Shown: positions 18,554 through 27,352 of the stretch, piece by piece
Numbering within the stretch: position 1 is the stretch's first letter
How the letters are laid out: the number at the start of each line of letters is the position of its first letter
Assembly: GCF_014199535.1 (NCBI RefSeq)
Contig: NZ_JACHNV010000002.1
Location: 124,001 to 188,000 of the forward strand
Direction of reading: 5' to 3'
Length of the DNA: 64,000 bases
Origin: Hymenobacter latericoloratus
Lineage (GTDB): Bacteria > Bacteroidota > Bacteroidia > Cytophagales > Hymenobacteraceae
The notes under the pieces: generated by a model
What the model was told of the DNA's origin: nothing
The model's input: the letters and a program-made list of their open reading frames with translations, nothing else
The model's database searches: none
Position numbers and translations under genes: made by a program

Positions 18554-20659
18554 ATGAAACGTCTTACCTTCCTGCTGTTTACGGGCCTTATGGGTTTTTC
18601 TGCCCAAGCCCAAACCGTTCATTCGCCCGGCAACAAACTCACCCTGAGCTTCCAGCTCAGCCCTGCCGGTGAGCCAACGTATCAGCTGCGGCTAGGGGGT
18701 AGGGCGGTGCTCAAGCCAAGCCGCTTGGGCATGTTGTTGCAAGGGCTGCCTGCTTTGGACCAGGGCCTGGCCGTTGCGCGGGTTGACTCCAGCCAGCACG
18801 ACGATACCTGGACGCCCGTGTGGGGCGAGGTACAGCAGATTCGCAACCGCTACAAGGAGCTGGCCGTGACCTTGCAGCAAGCCACCGGCAATAACCGCCA
18901 ACTGGTAGTGCGCTTCCGCCTCTACGACGACGGGCTGGGCTTCCGCTACGAGTTTCCGCAGCAGCCGAATCTGCAGTATTTCACGGTGCAGGAAGAAAAA
19001 ACCGAGTTCAACCTGCCCGCCAACCATAAAGCCTTCTGGATTCCGGGCGACTACGACTCCAACGAGTACACCTACAGCACTACCCGCCTGAGCGAGGTCA
19101 ACAGCGCCTCCATTGAGCCTATTCAGCTTAAATCGGACCCGAAGCGCATCCAGACGCCGCTCATGCTGAAGTCCGACGACGGGCTGTACGTGAACATTCA
19201 CGAGGCCGCGCTGGTGAACTACCCCGCCATGATGCTGGACGTGGATACCCAGCGCTTCGGGCTGCGCAGCCACCTGGTGCCTTCCGCGACGGGCGCGGCT
19301 GCCTACCTGCAAGCCCCTGAGCATACACCCTGGCGCACCATCATCGTCAGCAACAAAGCCCCCGAGGTGCTGGCCAGCAAGCTGATCCTCAACCTCAACG
19401 AGCCTACCAAATTCCCGACTACCGACTGGATCAGGCCCCAGAAATTCGTGGGCGTATGGTGGGAGATGCACGTAAACAAAGCCAGCTGGAACTACGCCGA
19501 CACCAGCAACATCAAGCTCTCCGGCACCGATTGGAGCAAGCTCAAGCCCAACGGCCACCACGGCGCCAACACGGCCAATGTGAAGCGCTACATCGCCTTC
19601 GCGGCCAAGCACGGCCTGCAGAGCGTGCTGGTAGAAGGCTGGAACGTAGGCTGGGAAGACTGGGCCAATAACTGGAAAGAAGAAGTGTTCGACTTCGTGA
19701 CGCCCTACCCCGATTTCAACGTGCAGGAGCTGCAGCAGTACGCCGCCAGCAAGGGCGTGAAGCTGATGATGCACCACGAAACCAGCTCCTCCGTCACCAA
19801 CTATGAGCGCCGCCAGGAGGCCGCCTACCGCTTCATGAAGCAGTACGGCTACGACGCCGTGAAAACCGGCTACGTGGGCCGCATCATTCCGCGCGGGGAG
19901 CACCACGACGGTCAGTGGATGGTGAACCACTACAACCGCACGGCCCAGAAAACCGGCGAAAACCAGTTGATGGTGGACATGCACGAGTCGGTGCGGCCGA
20001 CGGGGCTGCACCGCACCTACCCCAACTGGCTGGCCTCGGAAGCGGCCCGCGGCAACGAGTTCAACGCCTGGAGCTCGGGCAACCCGCCCGAGCACGAAAC
20101 CATTCTGCCCTTCACCCGCCTCATGGGCGGCCCCATGGATTACACGCCTGGCATCTTCCAGATCAAGCTGGAAAGCTGGAACCCGCAGCGTAACCAGGGC
20201 AAGCAGGTGCACACCACGCTAGCCAAGCAGTTGGCCCTGTACGTGACCCTGTACAGCCCCGTGCAAATGGCCGCCGACCTGCCCGAAGCCTACGAGCAGC
20301 GCCCCGACGCCTTCCAGTTCATCAAGGACGTAGCGGTAGATTGGGACGACACCCGCATACTGGCGGCCGAACCCGGCGACTACCTCACCACGGCCCGCAA
20401 AGCCAAAGGCACCGAGGAGTGGTACGTAGGCTCCATCACCGACGAAAATGCCCGTACCCAAACGATTACGCTCGATTTCCTCACGCCCGGCACCACGTAC
20501 GAAGCCACTATCTACGCCGATGGCAAAGGGGCCAGCTGGGACAAGAACCCCCAAGCCTACCAGATTCGCCGGCAGAAAGTCAATAGCAAAACCACGCTGA
20601 AACTGCAGTTGGCCCCCGGGGGCGGCGCGGCTATCAGCCTCAAGCCTGTCAGGAAGTAG
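18554..20659 (+). CDS. Glycoside hydrolase family 97 (SusB-like alpha-glucosidase)
   Basis: The 701-residue product starts with a signal peptide (MKRLTFLLFTGLMGFSAQAQ). It has the three GH97 parts: an N-terminal beta-sandwich (about 25-280), a catalytic TIM barrel (about 290-580) and a C-terminal beta domain. Barrel segments include VEGWNVGWEDW, MMHHETSSS, DMHESVRPTG and NEFNAWSSGNPPEHE. The Glu residues in HHET, HES and NEF fit the acidic positions used by inverting, SusB-type enzymes, so it probably releases glucose from alpha-glucans in the periplasm. The frame is open to 18464, but the signal peptide fixes the start at 18554. No susC/susD pair is nearby. Confidence 0.93.
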   Translation: MKRLTFLLFTGLMGFSAQAQTVHSPGNKLTLSFQLSPAGEPTYQLRLGGRAVLKPSRLGMLLQGLPALDQGLAVARVDSSQHDDTWTPVWGEVQQIRNRYKELAVTLQQATGNNRQLVVRFRLYDDGLGFRYEFPQQPNLQYFTVQEEKTEFNLPANHKAFWIPGDYDSNEYTYSTTRLSEVNSASIEPIQLKSDPKRIQTPLMLKSDDGLYVNIHEAALVNYPAMMLDVDTQRFGLRSHLVPSATGAAAYLQAPEHTPWRTIIVSNKAPEVLASKLILNLNEPTKFPTTDWIRPQKFVGVWWEMHVNKASWNYADTSNIKLSGTDWSKLKPNGHHGANTANVKRYIAFAAKHGLQSVLVEGWNVGWEDWANNWKEEVFDFVTPYPDFNVQELQQYAASKGVKLMMHHETSSSVTNYERRQEAAYRFMKQYGYDAVKTGYVGRIIPRGEHHDGQWMVNHYNRTAQKTGENQLMVDMHESVRPTGLHRTYPNWLASEAARGNEFNAWSSGNPPEHETILPFTRLMGGPMDYTPGIFQIKLESWNPQRNQGKQVHTTLAKQLALYVTLYSPVQMAADLPEAYEQRPDAFQFIKDVAVDWDDTRILAAEPGDYLTTARKAKGTEEWYVGSITDENARTQTITLDFLTPGTTYEATIYADGKGASWDKNPQAYQIRRQKVNSKTTLKLQLAPGGGAAISLKPVRK

Positions 20660-20750
20660 CAGACGATTTCGGTGGGGGTAGGTTACTGGTGCATCGTAGC
20701 TTGAAATCAGTAGATTGGGCGCATTATCCATCTGCTATCTATTTCGCCCG

Positions 20751-21632
20751 ATGAGAAAATATACTACCCTGGTTTGCGGGGCCATCCTGCTGCTGGCCGC
20801 TACCTCCTCGGTGGCGCCCAAAGGCTGGGAGCCCCTGCTGGATAAGGACCTGCGCAAGTGGCAGACGTTTCAGAGCTACCGCCACCAGGTGGGCTACCGG
20901 GGCCAGCAGCCCACCGACGCCCAGGGCAAGCCGCTGGCGCCCATCGGCTACGGCAAAAATGAAGCAAACGTCTTTTCCGTAGTAATGCAGGAAGGTGAGC
21001 CGGTACTGCGCATCAGCGGCGAGATATACGGCTGCGTGTTCACCAGGCAGGATTTCCGCAACTACGCCCTCAAGCTGAAGGTGAAGTGGGGAACCAAGAA
21101 ATGGACTCCCCGGCTGGATGAGCCCCTCGACAGCGGCATCCTGTACAACAGCCAGGGCGAGTGTGGGGTCGATTACTGGCGTAGCTGGATGCTCAGCCAG
21201 GAGTTTCAGGTGTCGGAATACCAGAAGGGCAACGCCATGGGCGACTTCTGGTGCATTGCCAACTCCACCGCCGACATCCGGGCCGCTTACAACAAAACCA
21301 ACGATACGCTTCGCTACAACCCCACGGCCGCGCCCATAACCATGGGACAGGGTGGCCGCAATTTCTGCCAGGCTTCGGCGAATTATGAAGTACCGAACGG
21401 CCAATGGAATGAACTGGAGCTCATCAACGTAAACGGCCAAAGCGTACACATCGTGAACGGCCACGTCGTGCTGGCCGTGAATAACTCCGGGGCCGTTGTA
21501 AACGGGCAGCGCCAGCCGCTGACGCACGGCAAAATTCAGCTGCAAAGCGAGGCCGCCGAGGTGTTCTACAAGGACATCCTCATCAAGCCCCTGGATGCCA
21601 TGCCCGCCGAGTACGCCAGGTATTTCAAGTAG
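20751..21632 (+). CDS. DUF1080 (3-keto-disaccharide hydrolase-like) secreted protein
   Basis: This 293-residue protein has an N-terminal hydrophobic signal (MRKYTTLVCGAILLLAATSS) and one DUF1080 domain of concanavalin-like beta-sandwich type. Matching segments are GWEPLLDKDLRKWQTF, NYALKLKVKWG, DSGILYNSQGE, SQEFQVSEY and GQWNELELINV, with HIVNGHVV. Family members have been linked to cleavage of 3-keto-glycosides, but many are unassigned. The start at 20751 was chosen over 20715 because it begins the signal sequence. It lies 91 bases after the GH97 gene on the same strand, so a joint role in glycoside breakdown is likely. Confidence 0.85.
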   Translation: MRKYTTLVCGAILLLAATSSVAPKGWEPLLDKDLRKWQTFQSYRHQVGYRGQQPTDAQGKPLAPIGYGKNEANVFSVVMQEGEPVLRISGEIYGCVFTRQDFRNYALKLKVKWGTKKWTPRLDEPLDSGILYNSQGECGVDYWRSWMLSQEFQVSEYQKGNAMGDFWCIANSTADIRAAYNKTNDTLRYNPTAAPITMGQGGRNFCQASANYEVPNGQWNELELINVNGQSVHIVNGHVVLAVNNSGAVVNGQRQPLTHGKIQLQSEAAEVFYKDILIKPLDAMPAEYARYFK

Positions 21633-21725
21633 AAAAGAATAACGCCCTGACGTGTTAACGAGGCACCTGGGGGCTCTTTCTTAAGCCATCAGGTCGATTT
21701 AGACCATCATTTCGGGCGTAATAGT

Positions 21726-21766
21726 AACCGTCATGTCCCGACCAGCTCGACATGACGGTTTATTTA
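21726..21766 (+). terminator. Perfect hairpin with T-rich tail after the DUF1080 gene
   Basis: AACCGTCATGTC pairs exactly with GACATGACGGTT over an 11-base loop and is followed by TATTTATTTA. It separates the DUF1080 gene from the convergent penicillin acylase gene. The stem again contains GTCATG, like the dispersed intergenic repeats. Confidence 0.7.
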
Positions 21767-21788
21767 TTTACCGTCCCTATACGTATTA

Positions 21789-23984
21789 CTACTGCCCCGG
21801 CGAGTAGGTGCGCTCAGCGTGTTGCTTTACGTCTTCGGGGTAGAACCATACTTCCTTGAAGTTCTCCTCGGCGTACAGCGCGGCCTGGTCGGTGAAGTGC
21901 GGGGAGGTAGGCTGGTTGTTGTTGCCGCCAGCCAGTACGGAGCGGGCTTTAACGCACGGCCCGAACTCCACCACGGCAATAAAGCTGTTCCCGACGCTGC
22001 CGTAGCGCTTTTTGGTGCCAGGGTAAGCCCGCGAGCCGAAGGCCGCCAACGACCCCCAGGCCGAGGAGGTAAACGCTACCGGCAGGCTGGGCTTCTGGTC
22101 GTCGTAGGTTTCCTGGATGTTGCCGGTGAGGCGCTGGAAGCGGTTTACCTCGCCCCAGGGCATACGCCAGGTACCAAAGTCGCGGGTTAGCTCGTCCACG
22201 GTTTCCTGCAGGGCCGTTACCTTCTCCTGGGGCGTGGTGTTGGCAATGGTAAACTTCACGAGGCTGATGTAATCCAGTACTTGCCCGGCCGGCACGCGCG
22301 GGCGGGCCAGGCGCAGCAGCCGCTCGCCCCAGTAGGTTGCCAGCGTCTGGCCTACGGAAGTTTTGCCGTAGCGCTTGTCCCAGGCCTGTAGGGTCTTCAT
22401 AGCTTCCACTACCTCCCCTTCCGGCGGGTTAGGGCTGTCGGTCACGAACTGGAAATCCTTCGCCAGCGCCGGCAGCAGTTCCTCGAAACCAGGGAGGTAA
22501 GGGTCTTTGGCGGCGGCAATCAGCGTATCCAGAGTAAACACCTGCTTGCGGCTGAGCACGCGCACCGCATTGATGCCCCGGTAATTCTCCGCGTCGGGGG
22601 CCATGTAGGCGGGGTACTTGCTCTTATCGGGGCTGCTGGGGCCCGAAACGGTGAAGGGGGTAGCGTTGCAGTTCTGAATCCAGCCGCTGGCCGGGTTCAT
22701 CACCTGCACGATGTCCTCTACTTTGTGCAGACCTTTCCAGTCGGTTTGGGGGTTGCTGCCATCCACGGGCTGGCTCCAGTCGAATTGCGGGTTGCGGCGG
22801 GGCATGAAGTTACCGTGCCAGTAGGCGATGGTGCCCTTGCTGTCGGCAAATACGGTGTTGTTGGAAGCGTTGCCGTTGAGCTTCATCACCTTTCGGAAGC
22901 TGGCATAATCGGTGGCCTTCGTGCGCAGGTACGACTGCTCCAGGGCCTGCAGCGGCGTATCCATCATGCGCACCGTCACCCACTTATTATCGGCCTGCTG
23001 GCCCACCACCGGGCCGTGGTGGGTACGGTAGGTAGTGAACTGCCGCCGCACCATCTTGCCATCCTGCAGGTAGGGAATGGAAACGGTAGCTACCTGCACG
23101 GGCCGCAATTTCTGGTCGTAGCGGTAGTAGGGCTTGCCGTCTTTCAGCTCAATGGTTTCCAGGTACTCATCCATGGAATCAGCAAAGCTGGAGGTGTGCA
23201 TCCAGCCGCAGTGCTGGTTAAAGCCCTGATACACGAAGAACTGCCCCCACGTTACGGCCCCGTAGGCGTTCAGGCCCGCTTCGCTGCTCACCTGCACCTC
23301 GGGGCGGAAATAGAACGACGTGTGCGGGTTGATGAGCAGCAGGGCGTGGCCGCTGGCGCTTTTGGCCGGCGCCACCGCGAAGCCGTTGGAGCCTACCGGT
23401 TCCCGCTCCGCCTTCTCAAAATCGGGCCGCTGCCAGGAGGTAGATTTCCGGCTGCCGTAGAAGTTCTTCAGCCGCTCCAGGGGCACCACGCTGATATTGC
23501 CCCCAATGCTCCCCTCGCTGAACATCAGCGGCATCCAGGGCTGGAAGCGCCGTAGCAGCTTGGGCTGCACGGTGGGGTGGGTGTAGAGGTAGTAGTTGGT
23601 GCCGTCGGCGAAGGCATTGAGCAACTGCTTCATCCAGCCCGGACTTTTCTTATACAGGCTCATGGCCTGGGTGCTGTCCATGAACAGGCGGGCGCGCAAA
23701 TCGTGGTACAGGGCCGATTCGCCCTCCACCTCTGCCAGCCGCCCAATGGCATCGAGGTAGTTCATTTCTACCCTTGGAAAATCATCCTCGCACTGGGCGT
23801 ACAGCAGCCCGAACACGGCGTCGGCGTCGGTGCGGCCCTGTACGTGCGGCACGCCCCAGGTGTCGCGCGTGATGGTTACCTGCTTGGCTTGCTGCTGCCA
23901 GCGGGCAATTTCGGCGGGGCTGAACGCTTGGGCTTGTACTCCGGCAGCGGCCAGCAAAAGGCCCAGGGCAAGGAAGGAACGCAT
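21789..23984 (-). CDS. Penicillin acylase family (N-terminal nucleophile) hydrolase
   Basis: This 731-residue exported protein starts with a signal peptide (MRSFLALGLLLAAAGVQAQA). It belongs to the Ntn-hydrolase group that self-cleaves before a Ser. That Ser is in VGSNGFAV near residue 200, so cleavage would yield an alpha chain (about 180 residues) and a beta chain (about 530). ITRDTWGVPHV near the N-terminus and the GHALLLINPH and GFNQHCGWMHT segments after the nucleophile are typical. Substrates are amides such as beta-lactam side chains or acyl-homoserine lactones and cannot be told apart here. The frame opens at 24125, but the signal peptide starts at 23984. Confidence 0.92.
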   Translation of the reverse strand: MRSFLALGLLLAAAGVQAQAFSPAEIARWQQQAKQVTITRDTWGVPHVQGRTDADAVFGLLYAQCEDDFPRVEMNYLDAIGRLAEVEGESALYHDLRARLFMDSTQAMSLYKKSPGWMKQLLNAFADGTNYYLYTHPTVQPKLLRRFQPWMPLMFSEGSIGGNISVVPLERLKNFYGSRKSTSWQRPDFEKAEREPVGSNGFAVAPAKSASGHALLLINPHTSFYFRPEVQVSSEAGLNAYGAVTWGQFFVYQGFNQHCGWMHTSSFADSMDEYLETIELKDGKPYYRYDQKLRPVQVATVSIPYLQDGKMVRRQFTTYRTHHGPVVGQQADNKWVTVRMMDTPLQALEQSYLRTKATDYASFRKVMKLNGNASNNTVFADSKGTIAYWHGNFMPRRNPQFDWSQPVDGSNPQTDWKGLHKVEDIVQVMNPASGWIQNCNATPFTVSGPSSPDKSKYPAYMAPDAENYRGINAVRVLSRKQVFTLDTLIAAAKDPYLPGFEELLPALAKDFQFVTDSPNPPEGEVVEAMKTLQAWDKRYGKTSVGQTLATYWGERLLRLARPRVPAGQVLDYISLVKFTIANTTPQEKVTALQETVDELTRDFGTWRMPWGEVNRFQRLTGNIQETYDDQKPSLPVAFTSSAWGSLAAFGSRAYPGTKKRYGSVGNSFIAVVEFGPCVKARSVLAGGNNNQPTSPHFTDQAALYAEENFKEVWFYPEDVKQHAERTYSPGQ

Positions 23985-24083
23985 CAGAGGAAAAGAAGGA
24001 GTAGGAGGGAAGAGCGGCCTAAAGTAGCCAGCAACTCTGATATACACTGCCTCCGTGCCGTCAGCTGCGTTCAGTAGATAAAC

Positions 24084-24115
24084 AAAAAGCCCCGACCAGC
24101 TGATCGGGGCTTTTT
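24084..24115 (-). terminator. Terminator of the ErpA-type gene
   Basis: AAAAAGCCCCGA and TCGGGGCTTTTT are exact inverted repeats with an 8-base loop. Read on the minus strand it follows the Fe-S carrier stop by 27 bases, with a T-run. Confidence 0.85.
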
Positions 24116-24142
24116 GGTACGCCACCTGGGTAGCAAAAAAAG

Positions 24143-24496
24143 CTAGGCTGAAAACGAGGAGCCGCAGCCGCAGGTGCTTTTGGCCTGGGGGTTGTTGAAT
24201 ACAAAGCCGCGGGCATTCAGGCCATCCTGGAAGTCAACTTCCATGCCCAGCACGTACATGGCGTGTTTCTTATCCATGATGAGCAGCACGCCGTCGAGGT
24301 CGAAGGTTTCGTCCTGCTCCTTCGCTTTGTCGAAGCCGAGCAGGTAGCTCATGCCCGAGCAGCCCCCGCCCTGCACGCCAACGCGCAGCCCGTATTCGGC
24401 GGGCACGTTTTTCTCAATCAGAATATTCCGAACCTCTTCCAGTGCGCGCGGAGTGAGGCTGATGGGAGCAAGTTTCGTGGAGACGGCCGTTGCCAT
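24143..24496 (-). CDS. HesB/IscA/ErpA-type iron-sulfur cluster carrier
   Basis: This 117-residue A-type carrier passes Fe-S clusters to apoproteins. The three conserved Cys are visible in GGGCSGMSY and in STCGCGSSF at the C-terminus. The core PRALEEVRNILIEKN and NPQAKSTCGCG are family signatures. The open frame reaches 24562, but a strong promoter box (TATATTTG on the minus strand) lies at 24527-24534, so the start at 24496 (MATAVSTKL) is preferred. It is a single gene with its own terminator; no suf or isc genes are adjacent. I leave the symbol blank because IscA, ErpA and SufA cannot be told apart here. Confidence 0.93.
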   Translation of the reverse strand: MATAVSTKLAPISLTPRALEEVRNILIEKNVPAEYGLRVGVQGGGCSGMSYLLGFDKAKEQDETFDLDGVLLIMDKKHAMYVLGMEVDFQDGLNARGFVFNNPQAKSTCGCGSSFSA

Positions 24497-24526
24497 AGTG
24501 AGTTCGTCGTTAGGGAAGTAAGGCGA

Positions 24527-24534
24527 CAAATATA
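24527..24534 (-). promoter_or_regulatory. -7 promoter element of the Fe-S carrier gene
   Basis: On the minus strand this reads TATATTTG, an exact TAnnTTTG match 30 bases before the chosen start. It decides against the longer upstream start. Confidence 0.6.
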
Positions 24535-24643
24535 CGAAGCTCGCGGCAGTCACCTGAGGCATCCGAACCCCGGACGCGGGACCTGCTCGAAACTCAAGCT
24601 CCGATTGAAGGTATAACAGCGGGTAGCGGCTGGCGGTTCACAC

Positions 24644-24651
24644 TATATTTG
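24644..24651 (+). promoter_or_regulatory. -7 promoter element of the DUF7935 gene
   Basis: TATATTTG is an exact match to TAnnTTTG, about 107 bases before the start, giving a rather long leader. Confidence 0.5.
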
Positions 24652-24757
24652 CGGACCTCCGGCAGCTGCCATTTCCGCTTACTGATCCGCTCATTCCTCG
24701 TTTCGGCGCCGGCATCCCCGGCGCCCTACCTCCTCTGTCCGGCCCAACCCTTTCCGC

Positions 24758-25294
24758 ATGGATTCTACCGCCTACCTCTTCGATCTGCTCAAGATTATTC
24801 TGCCGGCCCTCCTTGTGGCGGGTGCCATTTACTTTCTGTTTCAGCAATTCCTGGAAAAGGAGCAGCAGCGCCGCCTGGTCGAAATGCGCCTCGAAGCCAG
24901 CAAAACCACCCTGCCCCTGCGCCTGCAGGCCCTGGAGCGCGTAACCATGCTGCTGGAGCGCATCACGCCCAACAACCTACTGGTGCGCGTGAGCAGCGCC
25001 GGCCTTTCGGCTACGGATTACCACCGCCTGCTGCTGCAGGAAATCCGGGCCGAGATGGAGCATAACCTCAGTCAGCAGCTCTACATGCAGCCCGAAACCT
25101 GGGCCGCCGTAAAGCAGGCCCAGGAAAGCGTGGTAAACCTTATCAGCACTCACTATCAGGCCCTGCCCAATCCTCAGGAAGCCCGCGGCCCGGAGTTGGC
25201 GCGCCACATCCTGGAGGGCCTCATGACCAACCAGTTCGACCCCACGGCCACGGCCCTGCTCGCCGTAAAGCGCGAAGCCGTAGCTATGTTTTAA
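24758..25294 (+). CDS. DUF7935-type membrane-anchored conserved protein
   Basis: This 178-residue protein has one N-terminal transmembrane segment (LLKIILPALLVAGAIYFLF, about residues 9-27) followed by a cytosolic helical domain. The segment LPLRLQALERVTMLLERITPNNLLVRV and the later EIRAEMEHNLSQQLYM resemble a conserved Bacteroidota family of unknown function (DUF7935, named from memory). It stands alone between the Fe-S carrier gene (divergent) and a long inverted-repeat element. No catalytic motif is apparent; a scaffold or membrane-regulatory role is possible but unsupported. Confidence 0.75.
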   Translation: MDSTAYLFDLLKIILPALLVAGAIYFLFQQFLEKEQQRRLVEMRLEASKTTLPLRLQALERVTMLLERITPNNLLVRVSSAGLSATDYHRLLLQEIRAEMEHNLSQQLYMQPETWAAVKQAQESVVNLISTHYQALPNPQEARGPELARHILEGLMTNQFDPTATALLAVKREAVAMF

Positions 25295-25301
25295 TTTTTA
25301 A

Positions 25302-25493
25302 GTGAAGAGCGGCAGTGTGTCATGGCGAGGAGGCACGACGACGCCATCCTTCCTCTCTTTTGTGACCAGCCCAATAACGTGACAAGCCCTTGACGCTACC
25401 ATACGTCAAGGGCTTGTCCCATTTCAGGGGGTAGCACGCTGGTCAGGACGGATGGCGTCGCGCTGCTCGCCCTGGCACACTGCCGCTCTTCAC
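25302..25493. repeat. 192-bp MITE-like nested inverted repeat overlapping the bshA stop codon
   Basis: The outer arms GTGAAGAGCGGCAGTGTG (25302-25319) and its exact complement (25476-25493) extend with few mismatches to about 50 bases on each side. GACCAGC/GCTGGTC forms an inner pair, and a central hairpin (GACAAGCCCTTGACG against CGTCAAGGGCTTGTC) sits inside. No open reading frame lies in it. The right arm contains the bshA stop codon (25490-25492), so the element forms the 3' end of that gene. The arms include GTCATGGCGAGGAGG, like the GTCAT family seen elsewhere in the window. Confidence 0.9.
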
Positions 25494-26626
25494 CCGAGCA
25501 CCAACGTGGCATCAATAGCGCGCTGGTAGCAGGCCTCGTACAGCGGCACAATCTTCTCCACCGCGAAGGTTTCGGCGTGGGCGCGGGCGGCGGCCTTGAA
25601 GCGGGGTAGGTTTTCCTCTTGAAGCACGTACAGCGAGTTTTGTACCATGTCCTCCACGTCGCCGATGTGGCTGACCATGCCGGTTACCCCGTGCTCGTTG
25701 AGCTCCGGAATGCCGCCGGCGTCGGAGCTGATAACGGGCACTTCGCAGGCCATGGCTTCCAGGGCAGCCAGGCCAAAGCTTTCCTTTTCGGAGGGCATCA
25801 GGAACAGGTCGGCTACGCTGAGCACTTCTTCCACGGCTTCGAGCTTGCCCAGGAACCGGATGTCGTTGCAGTAGCCCACTTCGCGGCAGAGCTTTTCAAT
25901 GCGGGGTCGGTCGGGGCCGTCGCCGACCAGCAGGAGCTTGGCCGGAATCTGGGCCCGCACGCCGGCAAATATCTTTACCACGTCATCGATGCGCTTCACG
26001 GAGCGGAAGTTGGAGGTGTGCACCAGCAGCTTTTCGCCTTCCGGGGCAATGGCCGTGCGGAAATGGCCCTTGTTCAGCTTCTGAAAGCGCTCCAGATTGA
26101 TAAAGTTCGGAATTACCTCAATGTCCTTTTCCACGGCGAAGTACTCGTATGTTTCGCGCCGCAGATCCGCCGACACGGCCGTGACCCCGTCCGACTGGTT
26201 GATGCTGAACGTTACCACCGGCTCGTAGCTGGCATCCTTGCCCACCAGCGTAATGTCGGTGCCGTGCAGGGTAGTTACCACCGGAATCCGGATGCCCCGG
26301 GTGAGCAGAATCTGCTTGGCCATGTAGGCCGCCGAGGCGTGCGGAATGGCGTAGTGCACGTGCAGCACGTCCAGCTTTTCGTTCTGCACAATGTCCACCA
26401 TTTTCGAGGCCAGCGCCAGCTCGTAGGGAGGGAACTGGAATAGGGGGTAGGGCGGAATATAGACCTCGTGGTAGAACAGGTTCTCGTTAAAGAAATCGAG
26501 GCGGACCGGCTGGCTGTAGGTGATAAAGTGCACGCGGTGCCCCTTCAGGGCCAGGGCCTTGCCAAGTTCAGTGGCCACGACGCCCGAGCCGCCGAAAGTA
26601 GGGTAACAAACAATGCCGATGTTCAT
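25490..26626 (-). CDS. bshA: N-acetyl-alpha-D-glucosaminyl L-malate synthase
   Basis: This 378-residue GT4-type glycosyltransferase joins UDP-GlcNAc and L-malate in the first step of bacillithiol synthesis, the low-molecular-weight thiol of many Bacteroidota and Firmicutes. Diagnostic segments are IGIVCYPTFGGSGVVATELG at the N-terminus, HVHYAIPHASAAYMAKQI, TTLHGTDITLVG and the donor-site EKESFGLAALEAMACE. The frame opens at 26710, but homologues begin at MNIGIVCYP (26626). No bshB or bshC is adjacent. The last codon and stop lie within the right arm of an intergenic repeat. Confidence 0.95.
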   Translation of the reverse strand: MNIGIVCYPTFGGSGVVATELGKALALKGHRVHFITYSQPVRLDFFNENLFYHEVYIPPYPLFQFPPYELALASKMVDIVQNEKLDVLHVHYAIPHASAAYMAKQILLTRGIRIPVVTTLHGTDITLVGKDASYEPVVTFSINQSDGVTAVSADLRRETYEYFAVEKDIEVIPNFINLERFQKLNKGHFRTAIAPEGEKLLVHTSNFRSVKRIDDVVKIFAGVRAQIPAKLLLVGDGPDRPRIEKLCREVGYCNDIRFLGKLEAVEEVLSVADLFLMPSEKESFGLAALEAMACEVPVISSDAGGIPELNEHGVTGMVSHIGDVEDMVQNSLYVLQEENLPRFKAAARAHAETFAVEKIVPLYEACYQRAIDATLVLG

Positions 26627-26834
26627 GGGAGCGGGGAGCAGGGGAGTGAGCTTTTGCTTTGCCAAACCAGCCTGAACGACAGATGTTGAAAAAGCGCGAA
26701 AAGGTAGCAAGAAAAAGCCCGGACCGAAGGTCGCGGGCTGCTAAGGGCACCGGAAGGGGTAGGGAGGTTGCCTACGCGGCAAGCCTTATTTATTACCTTA
26801 CTCTTAATTCTATTCCTGACCTGCTTATTCCTAC

Positions 26835-27350
26835 ATGCGACTACTGCAAAAAGTATGCGTAGCTCTGGCCGCTACCGGTTTCTGCTGCTTGGCAGCGCAT
26901 GCGCAACAAGCCTGGTTTGATGTTGATGTGGCGAATGAGTTGGGAATAGAAACATGTGCTACCTGTCCTCCGCCTTCTTACACGCCTAAAATCTATGCAA
27001 TAGGCGGCAGCAGACTCTACTCGTTCACGACTGCCTACTATGATACTACCGCTTCCAGTCTGGTAGGCCGGCTGGTGGACAGCAGCACACGTAAGCCCAT
27101 CGCTGGGGCCGTAGTTCAAATACGGTATGGTGACTACCGGGAAGCTGTGTGCAACATCAAAACGGCTGCAACGGATGAAAAAGGCTTTTTTCGTCTATAC
27201 TGGATTGGCAGTTCAGGGCCCGGCGGTAAATCGCAAAACCGGCCTCTCCTGATACAGGCTGCTGAATACCAAACGGTGAACACAGACCAGGTTGATATGG
27301 GTGGGCAAGCCTATCTGCACGTTGAGCTAGCTGCCCGCAAGATCAAGTAA
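26835..27350 (+). CDS. Small secreted protein with a carboxypeptidase-regulatory-like domain
   Basis: This 171-residue protein has a signal peptide (MRLLQKVCVALAATGFCCLAAHAQ). From about residue 75 a beta-sandwich of the CarboxypepD_reg type follows: LVGRLVDSSTRKPIAGAVVQ, then ATDEKGFFRLYW. The N-terminal mature part has Cys residues (ETCATCPPPS) that may form a disulfide. Such stand-alone domains are usually surface or periplasmic binding modules; no partner is evident. Base composition is lower in GC than its neighbours. It converges with the GH3/beta-lactamase gene, with only two bases between the stops. Confidence 0.7.
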   Translation: MRLLQKVCVALAATGFCCLAAHAQQAWFDVDVANELGIETCATCPPPSYTPKIYAIGGSRLYSFTTAYYDTTASSLVGRLVDSSTRKPIAGAVVQIRYGDYREAVCNIKTAATDEKGFFRLYWIGSSGPGGKSQNRPLLIQAAEYQTVNTDQVDMGGQAYLHVELAARKIK

Positions 27351-27352
27351 CG

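Noticed and set aside
18692..20212. A 506-codon minus-strand ORF opposite GH97
   Set aside because: It is long only because of high GC. The Val/Gly/His-rich translation is typical of antisense shadows, and GH97 motifs are clear on the other strand.
23985..24125. N-terminal extension of the penicillin acylase
   Set aside because: A signal peptide starts at 23984, and the upstream codons reach into the neighbouring gene's terminator.
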